Assembly (NCBI RefSeq): GCF_006716465.1
Contig: NZ_VFPB01000005.1
Coordinates: 1 to 64,000, forward strand
Source: Pseudoxanthomonas sp. 3HH-4
Lineage (GTDB): Bacteria > Pseudomonadota > Gammaproteobacteria > Xanthomonadales > Xanthomonadaceae
Direction: 5' to 3'
DNA: 64,000 nucleotides
Part shown: positions 45,995-54,676 of the stretch, piece by piece
How positions within the stretch are numbered: position 1 is the first letter of the stretch
Layout of the letters: every line of letters begins with the position of its first letter
Notes under the pieces: model-generated
The model's input: only the letters and a program-made list of their open reading frames with translations
The model's database searches: none
Told to the model about the DNA's origin: nothing
Program-made: the position numbers and the translations under genes

Positions 45995-46058
45995 CGTGTT
46001 CACGGCCGCTTACCGCGCCGGGACTAGGGTTGGGGACGCATTCGCACGGAGTTGGACC

Positions 46059-46346
46059 ATGACGCAGGCGCCGCAGCATCTCTACACCCGACAGGACGAT
46101 ATCGCCCGCATGGAGGCATTGATCCTTCAACTGCCGGACGAGGCGAAGGTGGAATTGAAGCTTACCGATGGCGGCTCGATCACCGGCATCGTGCCGGTGC
46201 GCCCCAGTGTGCAGGTGTTCCGCGACAGCGAAGGCCATGAAGGCTTCAACGCCGTGGTGCGCATCGACGACGGCAAGCGCTCGGAGGTGGCGCATTACCT
46301 GTGGCTGGACCGTATCGCGTCGGTGACGGCGCTGGGGTCGGCGTGA
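46059..46346 (+). CDS. DUF3247 family protein
   Basis: The 95-residue protein contains TRQDDIARMEALILQLPDEA, GGSITGIVPVRPSVQVFRDS, and YLWLDRIASVTAL, a match to the small xanthomonad DUF3247 beta-barrel family. It is limited mostly to Xanthomonadaceae, which supports the host assignment. Its stop overlaps by one base the start of the next gene, so they are translationally coupled. Confidence 0.88.
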   Translation: MTQAPQHLYTRQDDIARMEALILQLPDEAKVELKLTDGGSITGIVPVRPSVQVFRDSEGHEGFNAVVRIDDGKRSEVAHYLWLDRIASVTALGSA

Positions 46347-46540
46347 TGCCGCAGCTGCCGTCCGTCGACATCGCCTGCCCGTACTGCGGGGAAGTCATCA
46401 CGCTGGTCGTGGATGATTCGGCCGGCGACCAGCGCTACATCGAGGACTGCCACGTCTGCTGCAAGCCCATCGAAGTGCGGGTGAGCGTCGACGACGATGG
46501 CGTGGTCGAGATCGACGCATGGGGGCAGGACGAGGCCTGA
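46346..46540 (+). CDS. CPXCG-motif cysteine-rich protein
   Basis: The 64-residue protein has IACPYCGEVITLVVDDSAGD, EDCHVCCKPIEV and a short acidic tail, the two C-x2-C knuckles of the CPXCG family (zinc-ribbon-like). Function unknown; its members are coupled to other small genes as here with DUF3247. Confidence 0.92.
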   Translation: MPQLPSVDIACPYCGEVITLVVDDSAGDQRYIEDCHVCCKPIEVRVSVDDDGVVEIDAWGQDEA

Positions 46541-46604
46541 GCCGTTGACGCAGTGTTCGCACCGTCGCGCCTAGGCTCGCAGCATGCCGTCAGGAGTGCG
46601 TGCC

Positions 46605-47915
46605 ATGGTGCCGATCCGCTGCCTGTTGCCGGTACTGCTGCTGGGCTGCCTCTGCTGCACCGGGCGCGCGCAATCGCCGACCGAAACCGGGCCGCAGCCC
46701 ACGCTGCCGGCATCGCAGGAGCGCTGGATTCCCACGGTGAACGTGGCCCCGGCCGTGGGCTGGCCGGAGGGTACTGCGCCGACGGCCGCGCCCGGCCTGG
46801 ACGTCACCGCCTTCGCGCGTGGGCTGGATCATCCTCGCTGGCTTTACGTGCTGCCGAACGGCGACGTGCTGGTTGCCGAGACCAATGCGCCCCCCAAGCC
46901 GGCGCAGAAGAAGGGCCTGCGCACCTGGTTCATGCAGCGCGCCATGAAGAAGGCAGGTGCAGCCGCGCCCAGCGCCAACCGCATCACCCTGCTGCGCGAT
47001 GCCGACGGCGATGGCGTGGCGGAACTGCGCACGGCTTTTCTCACCGGCCTGTTCTCGCCGTTCGGCATGGCGCTCGTCGATGGAAGGCTCTACATCGCCA
47101 ACGCCGATGCGATCGTCAGCGTGCCGTACCGCGAGGGACAGACGGCCAGCGACGCGACGCCGGTGAAACTCGTCGACCTGCCCGGCGGGCCGCTCAACCA
47201 TCACTGGACCAAGAGCCTGCTGGCCAGCGTGGACGGGCGCCGCCTGTATGTCGGCGTGGGCTCCAACAGCAATGTCGGCGAGAACGGCGGGGCGATGGAA
47301 ACCGATCGTGCCGCGATCCTGCAGGTGGAGGTGGCAACCGGCGCGCGCCGCGTGTTCGCCTCGGGCTTGCGCAATCCGGTGGGCCTGGCATGGGAACCGC
47401 AAGGCGGCGCGCTGTGGACCGTCGTCAACGAGCGCGACGAACTCGGCGACGCGCTGGTGCCGGACTACCTGACTTCGGTGCGCGAAGGCGCGTTCTACGG
47501 TTGGCCTTACAGCTACTACGGCGACCATGTCGACGCGCGCGTGCAGCCGCCGCGCCCGGACCTTGTGGCACGGGCGATTGCGCCGGACTACGCGCTGGGC
47601 GCGCATGTCGCCGCGCTGGGACTGGCCTTCCATGATGGGGCGGGCTGGCCGGCGGCGCTGCGGGGTGGTGCCTTCATCGGCGAGCACGGGTCCTGGAACC
47701 GGCGCGAGCCGGCCGGTTACCGGCTGGTGTTCGTGCGTTTCGCCAACGGGCGCCCGCACGGCGCACCGGTCGATGTGCTGACCGGCTTCCTCGACGCCAA
47801 TAGCAATGCGCGTGGCCGGCCCGTGGGTGTCGCCGTGGACGCGCGCGGTGGCGTGCTGCTGGCCGACGACGTAGGCAACGTGGTCTGGCGCGTGGCCCCG
47901 GCCGCGCGACCGTAA
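46605..47915 (+). CDS. exported PQQ-dependent sugar dehydrogenase-like (sorbosone dehydrogenase-type) protein
   Basis: A signal peptide with LPVLLLGCLCC may be processed as a lipoprotein. The body is a six-bladed beta-propeller: LDHPRWLYVLPNGDVLVAET, LVDLPGGPLNHHWTKSLLAS, VYVGVGSNSNVGENG, FASGLRNPVGLAW, YGWPYSYYGD and FIGEHGSWNR, as in L-sorbosone dehydrogenases and aldose sugar dehydrogenases. AGGAG eight bases before supports the ATG at 46605. It should oxidise sugars in the periplasm using PQQ, or bind it without activity. Confidence 0.9.
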   Translation: MVPIRCLLPVLLLGCLCCTGRAQSPTETGPQPTLPASQERWIPTVNVAPAVGWPEGTAPTAAPGLDVTAFARGLDHPRWLYVLPNGDVLVAETNAPPKPAQKKGLRTWFMQRAMKKAGAAAPSANRITLLRDADGDGVAELRTAFLTGLFSPFGMALVDGRLYIANADAIVSVPYREGQTASDATPVKLVDLPGGPLNHHWTKSLLASVDGRRLYVGVGSNSNVGENGGAMETDRAAILQVEVATGARRVFASGLRNPVGLAWEPQGGALWTVVNERDELGDALVPDYLTSVREGAFYGWPYSYYGDHVDARVQPPRPDLVARAIAPDYALGAHVAALGLAFHDGAGWPAALRGGAFIGEHGSWNRREPAGYRLVFVRFANGRPHGAPVDVLTGFLDANSNARGRPVGVAVDARGGVLLADDVGNVVWRVAPAARP

Positions 47916-47981
47916 CGCGCGTATCGCGGCGGGCGGGCGTATGCTCCGCCTCGGTCCGATAACCAACCCTGGGGAGGGGAG

Positions 47982-48425
47982 ATGAACACGACCACCACCG
48001 TTGCACCCAAGCGTCCGCTCGGCTTCTGGATCATCGGCGCGTTCGCGCTGGTGTGGAATCTGATCGGCGTGGCCATGTGGTACATGCAGGTGAACATGTC
48101 CGCCGAGCAGCTGGCGGCGATGACCGAGCCACAACGCCAGGTCTACGAAGCGACACCCGGCTGGCTCAACATCGCCTTCGCCGTGGCGGTGTTCGCCGGC
48201 GTGCTGGGCGCGCTGGGACTGCTGCTGAAGAAGCGCTGGGCAGGCACGATGTTCCTGCTGTCGCTGATCGCCCTGCTGGTGCAGATGATCGCTGCGTACG
48301 TGGTGACGCCAGCGTGGTCCGCCTATGGTCCCGTGGGGCTGGTGATGCCGGCGGTACTGCTGGTGATCGCGCTGTTCCTGCTGTGGTATGCCAACAAGGC
48401 GCAGGCGCGCGGCTGGTTGTCCTGA
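47982..48425 (+). CDS. four-helix inner-membrane protein
   Basis: The 147-residue protein has four hydrophobic helices (about 12-36, 62-82, 86-108, 115-140), a short charged loop, and a GGGGAGGGG ribosome site. Homologues in related bacteria are often called sugar transporter or conserved membrane protein without evidence. I leave the function open. Confidence 0.8.
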   Translation: MNTTTTVAPKRPLGFWIIGAFALVWNLIGVAMWYMQVNMSAEQLAAMTEPQRQVYEATPGWLNIAFAVAVFAGVLGALGLLLKKRWAGTMFLLSLIALLVQMIAAYVVTPAWSAYGPVGLVMPAVLLVIALFLLWYANKAQARGWLS

Positions 48426-48433
48426 CGTGTTTT

Positions 48434-48611
48434 CCCCTCTCCCTGCGCAGCGGGGAGAGGGTGCCGAAGGCGGGTGAGGGGTGACGAAGCCTGTATCGTC
48501 GATGCGGCCGGACCGTTTCCAACGTCGACGCACAACGCGCGGCGGCTGGCTACCGCGCTCGCCTCTCATCCGGCCTCCGGCCACCTTCTCCCCGCCGTGC
48601 GGGGAGAAGGG
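48434..48611. repeat. inverted pair of CCCTCTCC-type intergenic repeats
   Basis: CCCCTCTCCCTGCGCAGCGG and its continuation GGAGAGGG (48434-48480) faces an inverted relative ending CCCGCCGTGCGGGGAGAAGG (48564-48611). Each arm is itself a hairpin. It lies between the convergent membrane-protein and ABC-exporter genes. The sequence type is common in Xanthomonadaceae genomes. Confidence 0.65.
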
Positions 48612-48617
48612 AAAAGG

Positions 48618-50465
48618 CTAGGCTTCGGCCTCTTCCAGATCCACGCCGATGAAACCACCCGACTGTCGGCGCCACAGTGCGGCATACAGGCCGTCCTGCA
48701 GCAGCAGTTCCTCGTGGCTGCCGCTTTCGATGACGCGGCCACCATCCATCACGATCAAGCGATCGAGGACGGCGATGGTGGACAGGCGGTGCGCGATGGC
48801 GATGACGGTCTTGCCTTCCATCAGTGCGTACAACTGTTCCTGGATGGCGGCTTCGACTTCCGAATCCAGCGCGGACGTCGCTTCGTCCAGTACCAGGATC
48901 GGTGCATCCTTCAGCAGCACGCGCGCGATCGCCACACGCTGGCGCTGGCCGCCGGACAGCTTCACGCCGCGCTCGCCCACCTGGGTGTCGTAGCCGCTGC
49001 GGCCTTTGGCATCGGTGAGCCCGCGGATGAACTCGTCCGCATGCGCGCGCTCCGAGGCCTGCAGCAGTTCCTCCTCGGTCGCGTCCGGGCGGCCGTAGCG
49101 GATGTTGTCGCGGATCGAACGGTGCAGCAGCGAGGTGTCCTGGGTGACCATGCCGATGTTCCGGCGCAGCGATTCCTGGGTGACGTGCGCCACGTCCTGG
49201 CCGTCGATCAGGATGCGCCCGCCTTCCACGTCGTAGAAGCGCAGCAGCAGGTTCACCAGCGTGGACTTGCCGGCGCCGGAGCGGCCGACGATGCCGACCT
49301 TCTCGCCCGGCTTGATCACCAGCGACAGGTCGTCGATCACCTTGGCCTCGCGGCCGTAGTGGAACTTCACGTGGTCGAAGCGGATCTCGCCGTGCGCAAC
49401 GTCCAGGTCCTTCGCGTCCTTCGCATCGGCGATGGCCAGCGGCTGCGCCAGCGTGCCCATCCCGTCCTCGACGGTGCCGATGTTCTCGAACAGGCCCGCC
49501 ACTTCCCACAGGATCCAGTCCGACATCGAGCGGATGCGCATCACCAGCGCGATGGCCACCGCGATTGCGCCCATCGAGATCGACGCCTGCAGCCACGCCC
49601 AGATCGCCACGCCGGCCACGCTGGCCAGCAGGAACGCATTGAGCGTATGCAGGGCGACGGTCAGCTGGGTCACCAGCCGCATCTGCGCATGCACGGTGAC
49701 CATGAACTCGTCCATCGCGCCGCGCGCGTAGTCCTGCTCGCGCATGGTGTGGGCGAACAGCTTGATGGTCTGGATGTTGGTGTAGCTGTCGACGATGCGG
49801 CCGGTCATCTGCGCGCGCGCGTCCGACTGCGCCATCGACACCTTCTGCAGGCGCGGAACGAAGTGGAACACCAGCACCAGATAGCTGGCCAGCCAGACGA
49901 CCAGCGGCAGCACCAGCCACACGTCGGCCTGTGCCACCAGCACCACGGTGCCGACGAAGTAGACGACGACGTAGACGAACACGTCCATCAGCTTCATCAC
50001 CGTCTCGCGGATCGACAGCGCGGTCTGCATGACCTTCTGCGAAATGCGGCCGGCGAACTCGTCCTGGAAGAAGCCCACGCTCTGCCGCAGCAGATAACGG
50101 TGCGACAGCCAGCGGGCGATCATCGGGTAGTTGCCGAAGATGGTCTGGTGGATGATCAGCGACTGCACCAGCACCAGCAGCGGGTAAGCCACCACCACCA
50201 GCAGGCCCATCCACAGCAGCTTCTGCCCGTGCACCTGCAGGAAGCTGTCGCGGCCCGTATTGCCCATCCAGTCGACCAGCTGGCCCATGTAGTCGAAGAA
50301 GGTGATCTCCAGCGCGGAGATCACGCCGGTCAGCACCGACATCGCGATCAGCCACGGCAGCAGCGGCCGCGAATAGTGCAGCAGGAACGGCAGCAGCTTG
50401 CGGGGCGGGGTGGCGGGTTCGCCCTTGGGATACGGGTTGATGCGGGTTTCGAAGAATCGGAACAT
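48618..50465 (-). CDS. ABC exporter, fused permease and ATPase (MsbA/McjD-like)
   Basis: The 615-residue protein has six membrane helices (about 25-315) and a nucleotide-binding domain with Walker A GRSGAGKST, signature LSGGQRQR, and Walker B ILVLDEATSALD. The transmembrane-ATPase layout is that of homodimeric ABC exporters. Substrate could be a lipid, peptide or drug. A cation-rich N-terminus (RINPYPKGEPATPPRKLL) precedes the first helix. Confidence 0.94.
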   Translation of the reverse strand: MFRFFETRINPYPKGEPATPPRKLLPFLLHYSRPLLPWLIAMSVLTGVISALEITFFDYMGQLVDWMGNTGRDSFLQVHGQKLLWMGLLVVVAYPLLVLVQSLIIHQTIFGNYPMIARWLSHRYLLRQSVGFFQDEFAGRISQKVMQTALSIRETVMKLMDVFVYVVVYFVGTVVLVAQADVWLVLPLVVWLASYLVLVFHFVPRLQKVSMAQSDARAQMTGRIVDSYTNIQTIKLFAHTMREQDYARGAMDEFMVTVHAQMRLVTQLTVALHTLNAFLLASVAGVAIWAWLQASISMGAIAVAIALVMRIRSMSDWILWEVAGLFENIGTVEDGMGTLAQPLAIADAKDAKDLDVAHGEIRFDHVKFHYGREAKVIDDLSLVIKPGEKVGIVGRSGAGKSTLVNLLLRFYDVEGGRILIDGQDVAHVTQESLRRNIGMVTQDTSLLHRSIRDNIRYGRPDATEEELLQASERAHADEFIRGLTDAKGRSGYDTQVGERGVKLSGGQRQRVAIARVLLKDAPILVLDEATSALDSEVEAAIQEQLYALMEGKTVIAIAHRLSTIAVLDRLIVMDGGRVIESGSHEELLLQDGLYAALWRRQSGGFIGVDLEEAEA

Positions 50466-50524
50466 CGGGTCGGTCCATGGCAGGTGCCGCCGTCACGGCG
50501 CACCGGTGATTGGGGGGTGCGTGC

Positions 50525-51097
50525 TCAGCCCGCGGGATATGGCCAGGCAGCGCGTGCCTGCCGCAGCGCATGCCCGTACCACGCCAGTTGGTCCAGCATG
50601 CGCCGCGCAGCATGTTCGCTGGCGTCAGCATCGTGCGGTCGGCCACCGGAGTCGAAGCGGTTCCAGGCCTGGTTGAAATACACGCCGTCGCGGACCGGCG
50701 TTGCGTGCAGCCCGCTGAAGACCTGTCGCAACTGCTCCACCGCACGCGAGCCGCCGCTGAGCCCGCCATACGCGACGAAGCCGACCGGTTTCGCATGCCA
50801 GTGCGAGGCCACCAGGTCGATCATGTGCTTGAGCGCGGCGGGGTAGCCGTGATTGTACTCCGGCGTGACCACGACGAAGGCGTCGGCGCGCCAGATGCGT
50901 TGTTGCAGATTCACCAGGTCCACGCTCGGCGCGCCCCCGTGCCGATGCGGCAGGTCGAGCATGGCCGGATCGATCGCGTCGACGGCGTAGTCGCGGCGCT
51001 GCGCCAGCAGGCCGCGCAGCCAGTCGGCCACGATGTCGCAGAAGCGGCCTTCACGCGTGCTGCCGTACAGCAGGGCGAGGTTGAGGGGAGGCGTCAT
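50525..51097 (-). CDS. NADPH-dependent FMN reductase (flavodoxin-like quinone reductase)
   Basis: The 190-residue protein has GSTREGRFCDIVADWL (FMN phosphate loop), FVVVTPEYNHGYPAALKHMI (isoalloxazine-binding loop), and VGFVAYGGLSGGSRAVEQL. It is of the ChrR/YieF/ArsH flavin reductase group that can lower redox-cycling stress by two-electron reduction of quinones. It is transcribed divergently from soxR and its promoter contains a SoxR dyad, so it is a probable SoxR target. Confidence 0.93.
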   Translation of the reverse strand: MTPPLNLALLYGSTREGRFCDIVADWLRGLLAQRRDYAVDAIDPAMLDLPHRHGGAPSVDLVNLQQRIWRADAFVVVTPEYNHGYPAALKHMIDLVASHWHAKPVGFVAYGGLSGGSRAVEQLRQVFSGLHATPVRDGVYFNQAWNRFDSGGRPHDADASEHAARRMLDQLAWYGHALRQARAAWPYPAG

Positions 51098-51130
51098 GCC
51101 GGTCCACGTATTGCCAAGGGAGAGGCGGGC

Positions 51131-51161
51131 AGGGTAGAACCTCAAGCAATCTTGAGGTCAA
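51131..51161 (-). promoter_or_regulatory. SoxR-box promoter of the FMN reductase gene
   Basis: On the minus strand TTGACC (51156-51161) and TACCCT (51131-51136) are separated by 19 bases, and the spacer contains the perfect dyad ACCTCAAG and CTTGAGGT around CAAT at 51139-51158. SoxR and other MerR activators act on such over-long 19-20-bp spacers. The layout equals that of the soxS promoter in E. coli. The soxR start codon lies 10 bases from the right end of the dyad. Confidence 0.85.
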
Positions 51162-51167
51162 CCCGCC

Positions 51168-51632
51168 ATGCCTGGAAAACAGCATCCGCCCATCGAAACG
51201 GAACTCACCGTCGGCCAAGTGGCCGCACGTTCCGGCGTCGCCGTCTCCACCCTGCACTTCTACGAAGCGAAGGGGCTGATCCACAGCTGGCGCAATGCGG
51301 GCAACCAGCGCCGCTATCCACGCGAGGTGCTGCGCCGCGTGGCCGTCATCAAGGTCGCGCAGCGCACCGGCATTCCGCTGGCGGAGATCCAGTCCGCGTT
51401 GTCCTCATTGCCCGACAACCGCACGCCCACCGCGGCCGACTGGAAGAAGCTGTCTGCGCGCTGGCACGCTGCACTTGAGGCCCGCATTGCCAGCCTCACC
51501 CGCTTGCGCGACCAGCTCGACGGCTGCATCGGCTGCGGCTGCCTGTCGTTGAAGGCGTGCCCGTTGCGCAATCCGTGGGACGAACTGGGCGAGGAGGGCC
51601 CCGGCGCCCGGTTGCTGGAAGCGGGCGGGTAG
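51168..51632 (+). CDS. soxR: redox-sensitive transcriptional activator SoxR
   Basis: The 154-residue MerR-family protein has a helix-turn-helix ([20 protein letters not shown]) and the [2Fe-2S] ligands Cys120, Cys123, Cys125 and Cys131 in [12 protein letters not shown]. Their spacing is that of E. coli SoxR. The cluster senses redox-cycling compounds and superoxide. The dyad at 51139-51158 between it and the FMN reductase is its expected operator. In species without soxS, such as this clade, SoxR controls its targets directly. Confidence 0.97.
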   Translation: MPGKQHPPIETELTVGQVAARSGVAVSTLHFYEAKGLIHSWRNAGNQRRYPREVLRRVAVIKVAQRTGIPLAEIQSALSSLPDNRTPTAADWKKLSARWHAALEARIASLTRLRDQLDGCIGCGCLSLKACPLRNPWDELGEEGPGARLLEAGG

Positions 51633-51693
51633 GCGGGACGGGAGATGTCCTATCCTGCGCGGGCGCCAAGGTCGGCGCAGAAAAGGAGGACGC

Positions 51694-52218
51694 ATGAAGA
51701 AGTGGATGCTGTGCTTGTTGCTTGTCGTGGTGTCGCCCGTGTTCACTGCCGCTGCCGCGCCGGCCAGCGAAGCCTCGGTACGCGAGCTGCTGGACGTCAC
51801 GAAGACGCGCCAGATGCTGGACCAGGTCTATGCCCAGATGGATGCCATGTACGCGGGTTCGATGCGCCAGGCGTTCGGGGGTACGTTGTCCGCCGAACAG
51901 CAGGCGCGCGTCGACCGGCTCAGCACGCGCATGATGGCGTTGATGAAGAAGGAGTTGTCGTGGGAGGTGCTGGCGCCGATGTACGTCGACATCTACGGCA
52001 AGTCGTTCACCGAGGACGAGGTGCAGGGCATGCTCGCGTTCTACCGGACGCCAGCCGGGCAGGCCGTGGTCGACAAGATGCCGGTGGTCATGCAGCACTC
52101 GATGGAGGCGATGCAGTCGCGCATGGGCAGCCTGATGCCCGAGATGCAGAAGCTGCTGGCCGAGGAGCTGGAAAATGCCCAGGCCGAACCCGAGACGGCA
52201 CCGCATGGTGGCCACTGA
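51694..52218 (+). CDS. exported DUF2059 protein
   Basis: The 174-residue product has a signal peptide (LCLLLVVVSPVFTAAAA) and the DUF2059 core: ELLDVTKTRQMLDQVYAQMD, IYGKSFTEDEVQGMLAFYRT and PAGQAVVDKMPVVMQHSMEA. Function unknown; periplasmic helical protein. Its 3' end overlaps the next start by 14 bases. Confidence 0.88.
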   Translation: MKKWMLCLLLVVVSPVFTAAAAPASEASVRELLDVTKTRQMLDQVYAQMDAMYAGSMRQAFGGTLSAEQQARVDRLSTRMMALMKKELSWEVLAPMYVDIYGKSFTEDEVQGMLAFYRTPAGQAVVDKMPVVMQHSMEAMQSRMGSLMPEMQKLLAEELENAQAEPETAPHGGH

Positions 52219-52822
52219 GCACACGGGCGGACGGGACCTTGCGCTGTTCGACTTCGACGGCACGCTGACCACGCGCGAGACGTTTCCGGATTTCATGCGC
52301 CATGCCGTCGCGCGTTCGCGGCTGCTGGTCGGCAGCGTGCTGCTCGCGCCGGTGGTGTTCGGCTACCGGCGTGGCTGGGTGGCGGGCAATCCCACCCGGG
52401 CCAGCATCGTGCAGGTGGGCCTGCGTGGCGTGGATGCGGAACGCCTGCGGGCGAAGGGCGCAGCCTTCGCACATGACGTGCTGCCCGGTGTGCTGCGGCC
52501 GGAGGCGATGGCGCGACTGGCGTGGCACCGCGAGCGTGGCGACCGCATCGTGGTCGTCTCGGGCGGGCTGGACGTGTATCTCGCCCCGTGGTGCGCGACA
52601 CACGGCGTCGACCTGCTGTGCTCGGTGCTGGCCGAACGGAATGGACGCATTACCGGCTATGCGGGGCCGCAATGCGTCGGCGAAGAAAAGGTGCGCCGTG
52701 TGCACGCGCTGTGCGATCCACGGGCGTATGCCGCCATCCACGCCTACGGCGATACGCCTGAAGACCAGGCCATGCTGGCGATGGCGCACCATCGGATGTA
52801 TCGCGGCAAGGCGGTGGACTGA
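52205..52822 (+). CDS. HAD-IB family hydrolase (phosphatase)
   Basis: The 205-residue protein has the HAD motifs: LFDFDGTLT (Asp nucleophile), VVVSGGLD (Thr/Ser motif), EEKVRRVHALC (Lys) and AYGDTPEDQAML (Asp pair). The HAD-IB subtype includes SerB-like and lysophosphatidate-like phosphatases with a helical cap (about residues 25-100). It overlaps the DUF2059 gene, so they are cotranscribed. A REP element follows. Confidence 0.9.
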   Translation: MVATEHTGGRDLALFDFDGTLTTRETFPDFMRHAVARSRLLVGSVLLAPVVFGYRRGWVAGNPTRASIVQVGLRGVDAERLRAKGAAFAHDVLPGVLRPEAMARLAWHRERGDRIVVVSGGLDVYLAPWCATHGVDLLCSVLAERNGRITGYAGPQCVGEEKVRRVHALCDPRAYAAIHAYGDTPEDQAMLAMAHHRMYRGKAVD

Positions 52823-52840
52823 ATCCGCCTTCCAGTTCCT

Positions 52841-52989
52841 GTAGGAGCGACGTAAGTCGCGAACGCACACCATCCGCGACACAGGATCACGGGGCCGGTC
52901 CCGACATGTCGTCTGGATGGGCGCAATACACTTGATGTCTCGTGCTTCGGTTGTTCCGGCCTTGCGGTCGCGACTTACGTCGCTCCTAC
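52841..52989. repeat. inverted pair of GTAGGAGCGACGTAAG-type repeats
   Basis: GTAGGAGCGACGTAAGTCGC, followed by GAA (52841-52863) faces its inverted mate ending TTACGTCGCTCCTAC (52966-52989). It shares the GTAG head with the RAYT-flanking REPs. A second pair lies at 55243-55365. Confidence 0.8.
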
Positions 52990-52999
52990 AGGGAAGCAG

Positions 53000-54040
53000 T
53001 CAGCCCAGCGGGATCGCGCGCTGCTCCTCGCTGCTCTGCACGCCCGACTCGATCAGGCGCATCACGTCCAGCGCTTCCTGGGTCGTCACCGGGGGCGCGG
53101 TGCCATGCAGGATCGCGTCACGGATGCCGGCATAGTAGCGGCGATAGTCGCCAGCCTCGGCCTGCGCGACTTCGGTGACCAGGCGGCCGTCGCGTTCGGT
53201 CACTATCTCGCCCGCACGTGTGTCCACACCCCAGCCCGGCGCGCCCGGCACCACGCCCGCGCGCAGCTGGTCTTCCTGCGCGTCCAGTCCGTGCTTGAGA
53301 TAGCTGCCGCGTGTGCCATGCACCGCGAAGCGCAGGCCGTTGCCGGCCACGAGCGTGGACGCATGGAGGATGACGCGATGGTGCGGGTAGCGGAGCGTGA
53401 CGTCGAAGTAGTCCGGTGCGCGCGCGCCATCGCGCAGGCGGGCGATGTCGGCGGTGATCGCCGCGGGAACACCGAACAGCTGCAATGCCTGGTCCAGCAG
53501 GTGCGGGCCCAGGTCGTACCACAGCCCGCCGCCGGGTTCGTCGCGCTCGCGCCAGCGGTCCTGCACGGCGGGGCGGAAGCGGTCGAAGTGCGAGTGGAAT
53601 TCGGCTACGCGCCCGATCGCACCTTCTTCGATCAAGCGCTGCACGGTCAGGAAATCCGCATCCCAGCGACGGTTCTGGAACACGCTGACCACGCGCCCCG
53701 CGTGCGCTGCGGCCGCCACGACCTCACGCGCCTCCCGCAACGTGAGGGTGAACGGTTTGTCCACCACCACGTGCTTGCCCAGGCCCAGCGCCGTGATGGC
53801 CAGCGGCGCGTGCGAGTCGTTCGGCGAGGCGATGACCACCAGGTCCACGGCGGGATCCGCGAAGGCAGCGTGTGCATCGGCAGTGACATGCGTGCGGGGC
53901 CAGTCGCCGTGCACCTTGCCGGCGTCGCGCGAAACCACCGTATGCAGTGCGAGGCCGGGCGTGGCCTGGATCAGGGGCGCGTGGAACACCTTGCCCACGA
54001 AGCCATAGCCGACCAGTGCGACGTTGAGTGTGTCAGTCAT
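53000..54040 (-). CDS. Gfo/Idh/MocA-family oxidoreductase
   Basis: The 346-residue NAD(P)-dependent enzyme has VALVGYGFVGKVFHAP, VVIASPNDSHAPLA, the EKP-type catalytic loop as VVVDKPFTL, and the C-terminal domain with FDRFRPAVQDRWRERDEPGG and YDLGPHLLDQA. It is in the YdgJ/YvaA-like subgroup that oxidises polyols or inositols. Start 54040 gives a normal N-terminus. Convergent with the HAD gene; the REP repeats lie between them. Confidence 0.92.
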   Translation of the reverse strand: MTDTLNVALVGYGFVGKVFHAPLIQATPGLALHTVVSRDAGKVHGDWPRTHVTADAHAAFADPAVDLVVIASPNDSHAPLAITALGLGKHVVVDKPFTLTLREAREVVAAAAHAGRVVSVFQNRRWDADFLTVQRLIEEGAIGRVAEFHSHFDRFRPAVQDRWRERDEPGGGLWYDLGPHLLDQALQLFGVPAAITADIARLRDGARAPDYFDVTLRYPHHRVILHASTLVAGNGLRFAVHGTRGSYLKHGLDAQEDQLRAGVVPGAPGWGVDTRAGEIVTERDGRLVTEVAQAEAGDYRRYYAGIRDAILHGTAPPVTTQEALDVMRLIESGVQSSEEQRAIPLG

Positions 54041-54210
54041 GCAGGTAGTTCCAGGAGCCAATGGACATGGTAGGTGCAACGCGCGCGTTGATCACGCGTC
54101 CACCTGCATGAACGTCACTCAACGCTTAACTGAACGGCACGGATTCTCTTCACGTGCGCTGTACCTCCACGCCCCGACACTCCGAACGCACTACGAAAGG
54201 AGAAAGAACC

Positions 54211-54564
54211 ATGAACCCTGTACGCACACGTTCGATGTTGACCGCCGCTCTGTCGACGGCCCTGTTGTTCTCCAGCGCCCACGTGCTGGCCGACAATCCC
54301 CCCAACGAGCCCGAGGAGAACACGCAGAACGACTCCTCGCAGCCCGTCAACGACACCTGGATCACCACCAAGGTGAAAGCCGACTTGCTGGCCACGGAAA
54401 ACGTGTCCGGCCTCGACATCAAGGTCGAGACCGTCAATGGCGTGGTGACGCTCACTGGCGCCGTTTCCAACCAGGCGCAGAAGGACAAGGCCATCGCGGT
54501 GGCCAAGCAGATCAAGGGCGTTTCCAAGGTCGACGCCAGTGGCCTGACACTCGCCGCGAAGTAA
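54211..54564 (+). CDS. exported BON-domain protein (OsmY-like)
   Basis: A signal peptide (LTAALSTALLFSSAHVLA) precedes one BON domain: DTWITTKVKADLLATENVSG, VKVETVNGVVTLTGAVSNQA and GVSKVDASGLT. OsmY-like proteins act in the periplasm at stress or contact membranes. AAAGGAG precedes the ATG at 54211. A terminator follows at 54588. Confidence 0.9.
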   Translation: MNPVRTRSMLTAALSTALLFSSAHVLADNPPNEPEENTQNDSSQPVNDTWITTKVKADLLATENVSGLDIKVETVNGVVTLTGAVSNQAQKDKAIAVAKQIKGVSKVDASGLTLAAK

Positions 54565-54587
54565 GCCGCGGTTCCGAGGTGTGGCAC

Positions 54588-54624
54588 GGAGCGGATGTAC
54601 TCCAGCGTAGGGTGCATCCGCTCC
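54588..54624 (+). terminator. hairpin terminator after the BON gene
   Basis: GGAGCGGATG and CATCCGCTCC form a 10-bp stem with a 17-base loop, followed by CTCTGTTTC. Confidence 0.65.
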
Positions 54625-54676
54625 TCTGTTTCTGGCGTAAGCCTTGCACTTTTCTCATCCATCCAGGGAGTGACCG

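Noticed and set aside
48474..50846. 790-codon plus-strand ORF opposite the ABC exporter
   Set aside because: Its protein is His/Gln/Arg-rich nonsense without motifs, and the opposite strand has a perfect ABC exporter; it is a high-GC antisense shadow.
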